A stretch of 64,000 nt of DNA from GCA-2697345 sp045565015 (GTDB lineage Bacteria > Pseudomonadota > Alphaproteobacteria > Rhodobacterales > Rhodobacteraceae), in assembly GCA_045565015.1 (NCBI GenBank), contig JBJLGD010000003.1, positions 1 to 64,000 on the forward strand, written 5' to 3'. The notes under the pieces are model-generated. The model was not told where the DNA came from, did no database searches, and saw only the letters and a program-made list of their open reading frames with translations. Shown one piece after another: positions 45,309 to 54,515 of this stretch (the stretch's first letter is position 1; the number at the start of each line of letters is the position of its first letter). Both the position numbers and the translations under genes were made by a program.

Positions 45309-45962
45309 TTACATTTTAACATTTTTTTCTAATTCTAAATAACTATCAAAATAAAAATCACAACAAATGTCTCCTAATGCTAGCTTATGATAACCTTGTG
45401 TAAAAAAGCCAAATCTCATATTTGCAGATAGCGCCGTTTTCATATCGACTTCAGAGTCTCCAATAAAGATCGAAGATTCTGGTTTGGAATCCAACTCTTT
45501 AATCGTCTCAAGTAGTGGTCTAGGGTCCGGTTTCTTAACCTTTAGAGTATCACCACAAATAATTGTTTCAAAATATTTTTTTAGATTGAGGTTTTCTACT
45601 ACTTTGTTTGTTAAAACTGAAGGTTTATTAGTACAAATACCCAGTTTCAATCCTCGTGACTTTAATTGAAACAAAGTAAACTCAACACACTCATAACACT
45701 TACTTAAAGTCGTCGGGTTGGCATGATAATACTCCATAAAAACTCTACTTGCATCTTTTGATCCCGATACACCATAAACATTCAGGCATCGCTCTATTAA
45801 CTTATATATTCCATCTCCTATGAATGAACGAACTTGTTTAGACGGTAAGGGCTCTAAGTTTAAACTCTTTAACATCTCGCTACTCGCTGCATGTATATCA
45901 GGAAGAGTATCTACAAGCGTCCCGTCTAAATCAAAAATAATGCTTTTTACGAGTTTTTCCAT
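45309..45962 (-). CDS. gph: HAD-family phosphatase, phosphoglycolate phosphatase-like
   Basis: This 217-residue HAD hydrolase has the nucleophile motif DLDGTLVDT, the Ser/Thr motif CTNKP and the late IGDSEVDMKTA. A helical cap between motifs 1 and 2 is typical of Gph, which removes phosphate from 2-phosphoglycolate. I start at ATG 45962 (MEKLVKSIIFDLDGT). It overlaps the preceding thioredoxin-fold gene by 16 bp. Related HAD phosphatases with other substrates cannot be excluded. Confidence 0.86.
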   Translation of the reverse strand: MEKLVKSIIFDLDGTLVDTLPDIHAASSEMLKSLNLEPLPSKQVRSFIGDGIYKLIERCLNVYGVSGSKDASRVFMEYYHANPTTLSKCYECVEFTLFQLKSRGLKLGICTNKPSVLTNKVVENLNLKKYFETIICGDTLKVKKPDPRPLLETIKELDSKPESSIFIGDSEVDMKTALSANMRFGFFTQGYHKLALGDICCDFYFDSYLELEKNVKM

Positions 45963-46501
45963 TTTATAGAGCACCCAATTGTAGGCGTCTGAGCGTGAGG
46001 TCCAAACCCAGTTGAAGAAACCTGTGACATTGCTTCAAAAAGCTCTCGTTTTGATTCTGGTTCAGGTTCATCTCTACCACCCGAGTCTAAACGTCCACGA
46101 TATTGTAAGCCTAAAACATTATTAAACCCAAAAAAATCAGGTGTGCACTTTGCACCATAGCTTTTTGCAATATTTTGGGACTCATCAAAAAGGTACGGAA
46201 ATTGGAAATTATTTGTATCAGCTAACCTTTTCATATTATCAAATGAATCAAGTGGGTAGGCCTCCACATCGTTCGAAGAAATAGCGGCAATTCCAATACC
46301 TTTCTTGGAAAGATCTCTCGATACGTTTACTATTCGAGTCAGAGCACTCAAAACGTACGGACAATGATTACAGATAAACATTATTAATAAGCCTTTTTCA
46401 CCAAGTAACGCGTCCCTAGTAAATAATTTTCCGTTTGTACTCGGAAGCTCAAAATCAGGAGCTTTCCAGTTAAATTCACAAATAGTTTTATCGTCAATCA
46501 T
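45947..46501 (-). CDS. Thioredoxin-fold (AhpC/TSA-like) protein
   Basis: This 184-residue protein shows CNHCPYV (Cys44, Cys47), a CxxC-type active site in a thioredoxin fold, after the peroxiredoxin-like opening FNWKAPDFELPSTNGK. The RGRLDSGGRDEPEP segment occurs in the thioredoxin-family proteins often labelled redoxin or AhpC/TSA. It could be a thiol peroxidase or disulfide reductase. It sits between rpe and gph on the same strand with short gaps. Confidence 0.87.
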   Translation of the reverse strand: MIDDKTICEFNWKAPDFELPSTNGKLFTRDALLGEKGLLIMFICNHCPYVLSALTRIVNVSRDLSKKGIGIAAISSNDVEAYPLDSFDNMKRLADTNNFQFPYLFDESQNIAKSYGAKCTPDFFGFNNVLGLQYRGRLDSGGRDEPEPESKRELFEAMSQVSSTGFGPHAQTPTIGCSIKWKNS

Positions 46502-46539
46502 CGATAACTTTCCTTTATTTAAAAATAAATAGGCGGTAC

Positions 46540-47235
46540 TTATGCTGGTCTGACAGCGTTAGCTACCTTTCTTAACTCTTTAATGTTATCTCCATAAATA
46601 TTTGGAGTGTTTACCGAACCACCTTTGAACACTGCGGACCCCGCAACCAAAACATCTGCTCCAGCAGCAGACACTAAAGGAGCAGTCTCAATAGTAACGC
46701 CGCCATCAACTTCAATATGAATTGGGCGGTCACCAATTAATTCAGAAATTTTCGCTATTTTTTTAATCTGGGACTTTATAAACTTTTGTCCACCAAAACC
46801 AGGATTGACTGTCATAACACATATTAAATCGACCATATCCAATAAAAATTCTATTTCTTCAACGCCAGTTGCAGGGTTTAGTGCTAAACCAACTTTGGCT
46901 CCACTCGCTCGAATGGCTTGGAGAGTTCGATGAATATGCGGATCTGCTTCGACATGCGCTGTGATGATATCCGCTCCACTTTTTGCAAAACTTTCTATAT
47001 ACGGACTGACTGGAGAGATCATGAGATGGACGTCCATTATTCCTTTAATATGTGGTCTTAGTGCTAAGCAAGTCTCAGGTCCAAAAGTAATATTAGGTAC
47101 GAAATGGCCGTCCATTACATCAATATGCACCCAGTCACATCCTTGAGCTTCCACTGCTGCACATTCTTCACCAAAATTTGCAAAATCTGCCGCAAGTATT
47201 GATGGTGCAATTTTTATTTCTCTTGAAAAGGTCAT
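46540..47235 (-). CDS. rpe: Ribulose-phosphate 3-epimerase
   Basis: This 231-residue TIM barrel has the family motifs HIDVMDGHFVPN, HLMISP, MTVNPGFGGQ and VDGGV, with metal ligands in the first and last pairs. It interconverts D-ribulose 5-phosphate and D-xylulose 5-phosphate in the pentose phosphate pathway. It lies between fba and the thioredoxin-fold gene in a minus-strand carbon-metabolism cluster. Confidence 0.97.
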   Translation of the reverse strand: MTFSREIKIAPSILAADFANFGEECAAVEAQGCDWVHIDVMDGHFVPNITFGPETCLALRPHIKGIMDVHLMISPVSPYIESFAKSGADIITAHVEADPHIHRTLQAIRASGAKVGLALNPATGVEEIEFLLDMVDLICVMTVNPGFGGQKFIKSQIKKIAKISELIGDRPIHIEVDGGVTIETAPLVSAAGADVLVAGSAVFKGGSVNTPNIYGDNIKELRKVANAVRPA

Positions 47236-47303
47236 TTAGATTATTCGCCTATCTAATTAGTTACGTAGTAAGAAAAGTTCTAAATTTTTATGAATATTTC
47301 ATA

Positions 47304-48371
47304 TTATTGGCTTATTTTTGGATCAAGGCGCCCACTTAAATATTCTTCTGCCATTGTATCCAGGGAGATTACTTGGATTTTTGATCCATTTCCTGCTGTA
47401 CCAAATCTTTCAAACCTATTTATGCAAAGTTCTTTCATTTCTTTCATTGCTGGCACCAGAAATTTCCTTGGATCAAATTCAGTTGGCTTTTCCTTTGCTA
47501 CTTTTCGAAACTGTCCTGTCATTGCCATACGGCAATCAGTATCAATATTAACTTTCCGAACCCCCATTTTAATGCCTTTTTCTATTTCTTCTATTGGGAC
47601 ACCGTAAGTCTGGGGCATATTACCACCAGATTCATTTATAAGATCTTGGAGATATTGCGGAACAGAGGAAGATCCATGCATAACAAGGTGAGTCGATGGC
47701 AGTTTTTGATTTATAGATTTAATAGTCGACATAGCCAAAATTTCTCCATCTGGCTCTCGAGTAAACTTATACGCTCCATGAGAAGTACCACAGGCAATTG
47801 CTAAAGCGTCACACTTAGTTTTATTAACAAAATCTACCGCTTGGTCTGGATCTGTAAGAAGTTGATCTTCATTAAGCTTGCCTTCAGCTCCAGATCCATC
47901 TTCAACTCCAGCCTCGCCCGTTTCTAAAGAGCCTAGAACTCCTAACTCTCCCTCTACAGAGGCACCCACCGAGTGCGCAGATACTGACACTCGAGTTGTT
48001 ATATCTACGTTGTACTCATAGGAGGCCGGTGTCTTCATATCAGCTTCAAGTGAACCATCCATCATTACGCTGGTAAAACCATGTCGTATTGCACTAAAAC
48101 AAGTAGCTTCATTATTTCCATGATCTTGATGTAAACAGATTGGAATTGTAGGATTCATTTCAGCCAAAGCTCTTACCATGCTATGAAGCATAATATCCCC
48201 AGCATACGCTCTTGCACCTCTGCTTGCTTGTAAAATAACCGGTGAGTCTGTCTCCGATGCGGCTTGCACTATCGCCAGGCCTTGCTCCATATTATTAATG
48301 TTAAAAGCTGGAACACCATATGAATATTCTGCTGCGTGATCTAGCAATTGACGCAATGTGATTAATGCCAT
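47304..48371 (-). CDS. fba: Class II fructose-bisphosphate aldolase
   Basis: This 355-residue zinc aldolase has YGVPAFNINNMEQ near the start, the zinc site around CLHQDHGNNEATC (residues ~78-91), MMDGS, and GASVEGELGVLGS. Later it has KVNIDTDCRMA. It cleaves or makes fructose 1,6-bisphosphate. The form resembles the CbbA/FbaA type found in gluconeogenic and Calvin-cycle clusters. It lies 75 bp downstream of fbp. Confidence 0.96.
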   Translation of the reverse strand: MALITLRQLLDHAAEYSYGVPAFNINNMEQGLAIVQAASETDSPVILQASRGARAYAGDIMLHSMVRALAEMNPTIPICLHQDHGNNEATCFSAIRHGFTSVMMDGSLEADMKTPASYEYNVDITTRVSVSAHSVGASVEGELGVLGSLETGEAGVEDGSGAEGKLNEDQLLTDPDQAVDFVNKTKCDALAIACGTSHGAYKFTREPDGEILAMSTIKSINQKLPSTHLVMHGSSSVPQYLQDLINESGGNMPQTYGVPIEEIEKGIKMGVRKVNIDTDCRMAMTGQFRKVAKEKPTEFDPRKFLVPAMKEMKELCINRFERFGTAGNGSKIQVISLDTMAEEYLSGRLDPKISQ

Positions 48372-48446
48372 CTATGATATTTCCCCCTATATCCTCGAGT
48401 TTAGAAAAGCATAACAAAAAAAATTGATCAAGGTTGTTTTAAATAA

Positions 48447-49412
48447 TTATTTATCGATTTTGATCTCTTTCATCAGACACAAAATTTCATCATGGGAACC
48501 AAAACAAAATGGCGTTCGAGCGTGTAATGATTCTGGTACAAGATTTAAAGTATTTGACACTCCATCAACCGCTAAACCACCAGCTTGTTCGATTAAATAA
48601 GCTATTGGTGCACATTCATAAACCATACGCAAACGACCATTTTCGTAACCGTCTCGAGCATCCTCCGTATATAAAAAAATGCCTCCCCTTATTAAAATCC
48701 GATGGGTCTCCGCTACTAATGAAGCTATCCAACGCATATTATAATCTTTATTAAACGGCCCGTTTTTCCCTAAATTACAATTTTCCACGAATTTTGAAAT
48801 TTTAGGCGACCAATGTCTGATATTCGAGGAATTTATCGCGTACTCCGTGGAAACTTTTGTGATAGAAATATCTTTTTTAACTCTAAAAAACTGCTCATTT
48901 TTTTGATCTAAAACGAAGTATTCAATTCCTTGGCCAACTGAAAAAACTAGCGAGGTTTGTGGTCCAAATATTACGTAACCTGCAGCCAATAAGTCGCTAC
49001 CCCTTCTTAAAAAACTGTCATTTCCGTCATCTTCTGCGGGATAAATACCAAAAATGGTTCCGATCGATACGTTAGAGTTTATATTTGATGAACCATCTAG
49101 TGGATCTATAGCAATCGCTAAGCTACCGTGAGTATTTAAGCTTACCACTTCCTCCTGCTCTTCAGACGCATACCATCGAACATCTGTTGAAATTAATGCT
49201 TGGGAATACGCATCATCCGCAATAACATCCAATGCCTTTTGTCCATCACCATCTGAATTAGTACCAACTTCTCCATCCAAGCCACCATCTATAGGGCTTA
49301 AGGAAATAGTATATGCTAAATCCTTGGCTACTAGAGAGATTTTTTCCAGAACAGCTCTTAATTTAACCGACATTTTGGTGTCTTTGAGATTTATGATTTG
49401 ATTGTTTAACAT
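48447..49412 (-). CDS. fbp: Class 1 fructose-1,6-bisphosphatase
   Basis: This 321-residue enzyme has the phosphatase core DPLDGSSNINSNVSIGTIFGIY (read here as two motif blocks) and the late YECAPIAYLIEQAGG. It converts fructose 1,6-bisphosphate to fructose 6-phosphate for gluconeogenesis. It is the first gene of a minus-strand run with fba, rpe, a thioredoxin-fold protein and gph. The ATG at 49412 has no clear ribosome site; a start 13 codons later is possible. Confidence 0.95.
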   Translation of the reverse strand: MLNNQIINLKDTKMSVKLRAVLEKISLVAKDLAYTISLSPIDGGLDGEVGTNSDGDGQKALDVIADDAYSQALISTDVRWYASEEQEEVVSLNTHGSLAIAIDPLDGSSNINSNVSIGTIFGIYPAEDDGNDSFLRRGSDLLAAGYVIFGPQTSLVFSVGQGIEYFVLDQKNEQFFRVKKDISITKVSTEYAINSSNIRHWSPKISKFVENCNLGKNGPFNKDYNMRWIASLVAETHRILIRGGIFLYTEDARDGYENGRLRMVYECAPIAYLIEQAGGLAVDGVSNTLNLVPESLHARTPFCFGSHDEILCLMKEIKIDK

Positions 49413-49598
49413 AATGAGATGTTAATAGCATAAATATCAGATATAGTTGAATAGATAATTTCTGAAACTTTAATCTATACCCAAAAATTGTTATGTGAGA
49501 TTATACTAATTAAGGGCTTTTCTGGTTGCACCCCAGTCCATTATTCGCCAAATATTATATAGGTTTTATTTTATCTGAAGTGATTCAAAGGATTAGTT

Positions 49599-50642
49599 AT
49601 GTTAAACATTAGTACACAAATCATACATCTGCATAAAAGGTTTCCACTAGCTATAAGCAGAGGTGTAATGACCGGTTCAGACAATCTTTTCATTCATGTA
49701 GAAGAAAATGGTATTAGTGGTGTCGGCGAGATGGCGCCAGGTTCAACAGAAGGTGCGGATACCCCTAAAAAAGGTGAAAAAATGCTAGCTGATTTTTGCG
49801 CAAGCGAAAAAAGCTCTAACTCAATCCAAGAAAACTATGATAACGCTATAGAAGCTGGAGTAGCACCTTGCGTAGTTGCCGCTTTGGACATGGCGCTCTG
49901 GGATTTGAGAGCAAAGCAAGCTGGTCTTCCACTTTATAAATTACTTGGCTTATCCAGAAAAGTTGTTCCAACTTCAGTGACTGTAGGCATTAATCCACCA
50001 GAGGTTGTTCGTGAAAGGATACCACTATTATTAGATGGAACCGGCGTAAAGGCACTTAAAATCAAGCTAGGTTCACCAGAGGGTTTAGATGCTGATCAGG
50101 AAATGTTTTCAGCAGTTTTAGAAATGACAAAAAATCGTTCTACCATCATAAGAGTCGATGCAAACGGTGGATGGTCAGTCCCTGAAGCGAAAAAAATGAT
50201 GCAATGGCTAGCAGATCGCGGAGTAGAATACATAGAGCAGCCACTAAAAAAAGGTCAAGAAGATGATCTAATCCATTTATTCAAGGATCGCCCACTGCCA
50301 ATATATGTAGATGAAAGTTGTAGAGTATCCTCAGATATTCCAAATTTTGCTGACCGGGTGGATGGAGTAAATCTGAAGTTAATGAAGTGCGGTGGTATCA
50401 CTGAAGCACTCAGAATTGTAAGTACAGCTAGAGCCTTTGGTTTGAAAACAATGATCGGTTGCATGGGAGAAAGTTCTGTATCCATAGCGGCAGGTGCTTC
50501 AATAGGTTCTCTTTTTGATTACATTGATCTTGATTCTCATTTGAATTTAGATCCTGATCCTTGTAATGGGGCAGAAATGACCGATGGAAGGATTTTACCA
50601 TCCGATAATCTAGGTCACGGAGGGAGTATTACAAATGCTTAA
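49599..50642 (+). CDS. dgcA: N-acetyl-D-glutamate racemase DgcA / dipeptide epimerase family
   Basis: This 347-residue enolase-superfamily protein has the catalytic lysines in ALKIKLGSPEG, the metal ligands in VDANGGW, EQPLKKGQ and DESCR, and a last-barrel-strand lysine in NLKLMKCGG. Alone it would be called a dipeptide (L-Ala-D/L-Glu) epimerase. The DUF1611 gene overlapping its end by 8 bp makes the DgcA role likely: racemising N-acetyl-D-glutamate made by DgcN. A good ribosome site (AAGGA) precedes the ATG. Muropeptide-derived dipeptides are the alternative substrate. Confidence 0.87.
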   Translation: MLNISTQIIHLHKRFPLAISRGVMTGSDNLFIHVEENGISGVGEMAPGSTEGADTPKKGEKMLADFCASEKSSNSIQENYDNAIEAGVAPCVVAALDMALWDLRAKQAGLPLYKLLGLSRKVVPTSVTVGINPPEVVRERIPLLLDGTGVKALKIKLGSPEGLDADQEMFSAVLEMTKNRSTIIRVDANGGWSVPEAKKMMQWLADRGVEYIEQPLKKGQEDDLIHLFKDRPLPIYVDESCRVSSDIPNFADRVDGVNLKLMKCGGITEALRIVSTARAFGLKTMIGCMGESSVSIAAGASIGSLFDYIDLDSHLNLDPDPCNGAEMTDGRILPSDNLGHGGSITNA

Positions 50643-51681
50643 GTCAAATCAAAAGCTAGCATTATTTTGTGAAGCGACAATGGGTCAACCTAATACTAAA
50701 ATGGCAGAAGGCATTTTAAGATATGGCCCAAATGAATGCGTTGCTGTCATAGACAGTAAAGCGGCTGGGAAAAGTTTAAAAGATTTTTGGAAATTAGATA
50801 CTAATCTACCTATTGTCGGAACACTGGACGAGGCTATCAACTTGGGCGCCGATGTTTTGGTTCTAGGGACAGCGCCTTCTGGCGGTCGTCTTCCAGATGA
50901 ATGGAAAACCGTAATTTCTCATGCTCTTGAGTCAGGCCTCTGTGTAGTTAACGGACTTCATGATAAACTTCAGCCAGTTTTTTCAGATAGACTGAAAGCA
51001 GAGCAATGGATCTGGGATCTGAGAACACCGGTTGGAGACTTACCGCAAATTGGTGGTGCGCGAGCTGCTAACTTAGATAATACCAGAGTATTAATGGTTG
51101 GAACTGATATGGCTATCGGGAAAATGACTGCTGGTTTAGAAATTTATAAACACTTAAAAGATAACAATCATAACGTAAACTTCTTAGCAAGCGGACAAAC
51201 TGGTGTCGCAATAATGGGCGCAGGAATTCCACTAGATGCATTTAGCGTTGATCATGCTGGAGGTGCAGTTGAAAGAATGGTGCTTGAATCTGCAAAAAAT
51301 GATATCGTTATTGTGGAAGGGCAAGGCTCTTTACTTCATCCAGGCAGTACAGCAACATTACCACTAATCCGTGGAACATGTCCTACACACATGATTCTAT
51401 GTCATAGAGCAAAAATGACTCATCTTGATACAATTAGAAAGAATTCAGAAAATTTGGTAAAAGTTCCACCAATTAAAGACGTAATAAAATTGAACGAAGC
51501 TGTGGCTTATGCGGCTGGAGCTCTTTTTGAATGTAAGGTTGTCAGTATTTGTCTAAACACCAGAGAACTAGATGAAGAATCTGCATTGACTGAAATCAAG
51601 AAGCTGGAGCAGGAAATTGGATTGCCTGTACAAGATCCAGTTAGGTTTGGAGCAGCTAGAATCGCCGATACAATACTATAA
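50635..51681 (+). CDS. dgcN: N-acetyltransferase DgcN (DUF1611)
   Basis: This 348-residue DUF1611 protein has a Rossmann-like N-domain and a P-loop-type C-domain with VGTDMAIGKMTAGLEIY and IVEGQGSLLHPGS. DgcN has been reported to acetylate D-glutamate, with DgcA then racemising the product. The gene starts within the end of dgcA with GGAGGGAG upstream, so the two are coupled. Function is taken from homology and the pairing. It converges on the FAD oxidoreductase with a 15-bp gap. Confidence 0.88.
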   Translation: MLKSNQKLALFCEATMGQPNTKMAEGILRYGPNECVAVIDSKAAGKSLKDFWKLDTNLPIVGTLDEAINLGADVLVLGTAPSGGRLPDEWKTVISHALESGLCVVNGLHDKLQPVFSDRLKAEQWIWDLRTPVGDLPQIGGARAANLDNTRVLMVGTDMAIGKMTAGLEIYKHLKDNNHNVNFLASGQTGVAIMGAGIPLDAFSVDHAGGAVERMVLESAKNDIVIVEGQGSLLHPGSTATLPLIRGTCPTHMILCHRAKMTHLDTIRKNSENLVKVPPIKDVIKLNEAVAYAAGALFECKVVSICLNTRELDEESALTEIKKLEQEIGLPVQDPVRFGAARIADTIL

Positions 51682-51696
51682 TATATAATTTGAGTT

Positions 51697-52974
51697 TTAC
51701 TTAGATTTTGAAGATAGCTTATCTCTTAATTTGTAATAATTCATAGCAATGGGTAAAAACCAAGGATTCCCGTTGTAAAAAGGTAAAGTCCAAAATCTAT
51801 GACCAGAAAAAACTGTTTCAGCGTCCTTACCTAGAATCATTCCTGCTGCCTTCTGACCCAACCAACGAGCCCAAACTGTTCCAGAGCCACAAAACCCTGC
51901 TGGGTAAATCACACCATCATTAACAGCTATTTTAGGCAACTGATCAAAGGGAAATGCGACGTTTCCAAACCAGTGGTGTGTTATGGCAGTATCTTTTAGT
52001 TGGGGCAAAATCCCTACTAAACCAGTCCTGAGTCGTTCTCGCGCTTTTTCTGGATTCGTCCCCAACCGTCTTCCTCCAAGAAGTATTCTTTTCCCATCCG
52101 GCGAAGGGCGATAATAATGACCTAACTCCAAAGCTTCACCAAACATTGACTTTCTTGGCATTAAATGACTAACGAAATTCTCACCTAACTCTTCTGTTGC
52201 TATAATTTCTGAGATTACGGGTATCAAACGTCTTCTAAGCCAAGGAAATTCCTTACCTGTATACGCGTTGGTAGCCACAATAACATGCTCAGCAGTCACT
52301 GATCCACGATGAGTAGGTATAGTAAAAGTCTGTCCAACTCGTTTAATACTCTGGCTAGCCGTATGAGAAAAAATTTTAACATTATCCCGGAGAGCAATTC
52401 TTATCATTTCATGTAATAATTTACTCGGGTGAATACCACCAATATCTGGACGAAAAACCCCTGCCTTGTATTTAGGACTATCAATATAATCTTTTACACC
52501 CTTTGAATCGCTTACCAGGGTTTCTATTCCAAAATCTTTATAAAATTGATCCGCTTCTCTCTTGAGCTGATCTACTGAACCATCACTAGGATTACCTAGA
52601 AACCGTCCTACCATATCAAAATCACAGTCCAGTTTTTCATGCTCGATAAAGTCGTATAAATCCTGACGAGCAGTAATTGCTTCTTTTTGAAAGTTTTTGG
52701 CCTTTTCTATACCGAAACGTCTAATAAGATCAGTATTTGATGGCCTTATGTTACCACTAGTTATTCCTCCATTTCTAGTAGCTGCTCCTTCACCTAAATT
52801 ATTTTTTTCTAAAATCACAACATTATAACCGGCTCGAGCCAGAGGAATGGCAGCACCGAGCCCAGTAAAGCCACAACCAACAATGACAATATCCGCTTTA
52901 GTTTCCCAAGGAATGTCTGGAGAATTTGTTGGTGATTTAGCATCCCACCAATACGGCTTTTCGTTGATTATCAT
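51697..52974 (-). CDS. FAD-dependent oxidoreductase, DadA/OrdL type
   Basis: This 425-residue flavoprotein has the dinucleotide fold IVIVGCGFTGLGAAIPLARAG, LEKNNLGEGAATRNGG, and the late GFCGSGTVWARWLGQKAAGMI. The N-terminal WWDAKSP segment and AATRNGG loop are like OrdL/PuuB oxidases acting on secondary amines or D-amino acids. It reads last in the liv operon, 53 bp after livF, so its substrate is probably what this transporter brings in. It also faces dgcN, so a D-amino acid is a fair guess. Confidence 0.87.
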   Translation of the reverse strand: MIINEKPYWWDAKSPTNSPDIPWETKADIVIVGCGFTGLGAAIPLARAGYNVVILEKNNLGEGAATRNGGITSGNIRPSNTDLIRRFGIEKAKNFQKEAITARQDLYDFIEHEKLDCDFDMVGRFLGNPSDGSVDQLKREADQFYKDFGIETLVSDSKGVKDYIDSPKYKAGVFRPDIGGIHPSKLLHEMIRIALRDNVKIFSHTASQSIKRVGQTFTIPTHRGSVTAEHVIVATNAYTGKEFPWLRRRLIPVISEIIATEELGENFVSHLMPRKSMFGEALELGHYYRPSPDGKRILLGGRRLGTNPEKARERLRTGLVGILPQLKDTAITHHWFGNVAFPFDQLPKIAVNDGVIYPAGFCGSGTVWARWLGQKAAGMILGKDAETVFSGHRFWTLPFYNGNPWFLPIAMNYYKLRDKLSSKSK

Positions 52975-53027
52975 GACAGTTTCCTACTATAACCCCTTGA
53001 TTCAATCAATAATATTGTGATCGAAGA

Positions 53028-53753
53028 CTATACCCAGAATGCTTTTTCTAAATCCTTGAAATCATCAGCTGGCCCCTCAAATTTATTTCTTCCTAACTCT
53101 AATACATAGACATAATCTGATATCTTAAGTGCGTGTCTGATTTCCTGATCAACTATAAGAATAGTTAAATTATCTCTATCTCTAAGGTCTGTCAGCATTG
53201 CATAAACTTCTTCAGCCAACATTTTTGATAATCCAGCAGTAGGCTCATCAATTAGCATCATTTTTGGATCAGCCATCAACGTTCTACCTATTTCTACCAT
53301 CCGTTGCTGACCACCAGATAATTCCCCTGTTATCTGCTTCCTTTTCTCTTTTAAAACCGGAAATCTTTCATAATTTAATTCAATTTTTTCTCTGACCTGT
53401 TTTTTATCTCTTTTAAATGTCCACCCACCCAACTCTAAATTTGCTTCAACTGTCATGTCCTTAAACACCCCAGGCTGTTGAGGAATATACGCTAATCCTT
53501 TAAGAATTTTCTTATATGTGGGGATATTAATAATACTTTCACCCTCTAATAGAACTTCACCAGCGTTAGGGGCTAGAAATCCAAAAATTGCTTTTAAAGC
53601 GGTAGACTTACCTACCCCATTAGCTCCAAGGATAGCCGTTATCTTATTTTTTCGCGCTTTTATATTTAGGTTTTGTAGTATGTTAAGGTCCTTATAATAG
53701 CCAACATCAAGAGCCTTGGTTTCAAGCGTTACTGGTATATCTTTATCTTTCAT
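53028..53753 (-). CDS. livF: Branched-chain-type amino acid ABC transporter ATPase LivF
   Basis: This 241-residue ABC ATPase has Walker A GANGVGKST, the Q-loop YIPQQPG, the signature LSGGQQRMVEIGR and Walker B MMLIDEPTAGLS. The short form with QQPGVF fits LivF rather than LivG. It powers import of an amino acid or related compound together with livG, livM, livH and livK. A 5-residue-scale gap separates it from livG (18 bp). Confidence 0.93.
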   Translation of the reverse strand: MKDKDIPVTLETKALDVGYYKDLNILQNLNIKARKNKITAILGANGVGKSTALKAIFGFLAPNAGEVLLEGESIINIPTYKKILKGLAYIPQQPGVFKDMTVEANLELGGWTFKRDKKQVREKIELNYERFPVLKEKRKQITGELSGGQQRMVEIGRTLMADPKMMLIDEPTAGLSKMLAEEVYAMLTDLRDRDNLTILIVDQEIRHALKISDYVYVLELGRNKFEGPADDFKDLEKAFWV

Positions 53754-53771
53754 TTTTGTCTGGTTCCTTTT

Positions 53772-54515
53772 TCAGGATGAACGATCTTCGTCTTCCTCAT
53801 CCACGCCTAAATATGCTTCAATAACAGTTGGATCATTCCTGACATCTTCTGGAGTCCCATCAGCGATTAAATCACCATAGTTTAAGACAAGTAACCGTTT
53901 GCAAAGAGAGAAAATAGAGTCCATTTGATGACTGATTAAAATTATCGCAGTTCCATCATTATTTACGCGTTCAATATATTTATATATAATTTCCATCAAC
54001 TTTGGATGAACACCTGCAAACGGCTCGTCCAAGATTATCACATCTGGGTTTAGCATCAAAAGCCTGCCCAACTCTAATAGTTTTTGCTGTCCACCAGATA
54101 GGGATTGTGCAAACTCATTTCGTAAATGATCTACTGTTAGAAATTCTAACACTTCCATAGCTTTATCATTAATTTCTGGTCTACTTAACCCTTGATCGAG
54201 AGCTAATGCCGGAACCAATAGATTTTCTAGAACTGTCATCCTACGAAATGAACGCGTAACTTGAAAAGTTCTCCCTAAACCATGACGGGCTACTTCAAAT
54301 GGTTGTAATTGGTCAATGCGAGTTCCACCAAGATATACTGTACCACTATTTGGTTTAATTGCACCGTCCAAAACATTTGTTAACGTAGTTTTACCAGCTC
54401 CATTTGGACCAATCAGTCCTATTAACTCAGGTCCATTTATTTCGAAAGAAACACCCTTAAGAACATGCAATCCACCAAAATTTTTATTCAAATTGTTTAC
54501 AACTAGATTGATCAT
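53772..54515 (-). CDS. livG: Branched-chain-type amino acid ABC transporter ATPase LivG
   Basis: This 247-residue ATPase has Walker A GPNGAGKTT, the LivG segment GLGRTFQVTRSFRRMTVLENLLV, signature SLSGGQQKLLELGR and Walker B VIILDEPFAGVHP. The end is acidic (GVDEEDEDRSS). It overlaps livM by one base, so the subunits are made in step. Confidence 0.93.
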   Translation of the reverse strand: MINLVVNNLNKNFGGLHVLKGVSFEINGPELIGLIGPNGAGKTTLTNVLDGAIKPNSGTVYLGGTRIDQLQPFEVARHGLGRTFQVTRSFRRMTVLENLLVPALALDQGLSRPEINDKAMEVLEFLTVDHLRNEFAQSLSGGQQKLLELGRLLMLNPDVIILDEPFAGVHPKLMEIIYKYIERVNNDGTAIILISHQMDSIFSLCKRLLVLNYGDLIADGTPEDVRNDPTVIEAYLGVDEEDEDRSS

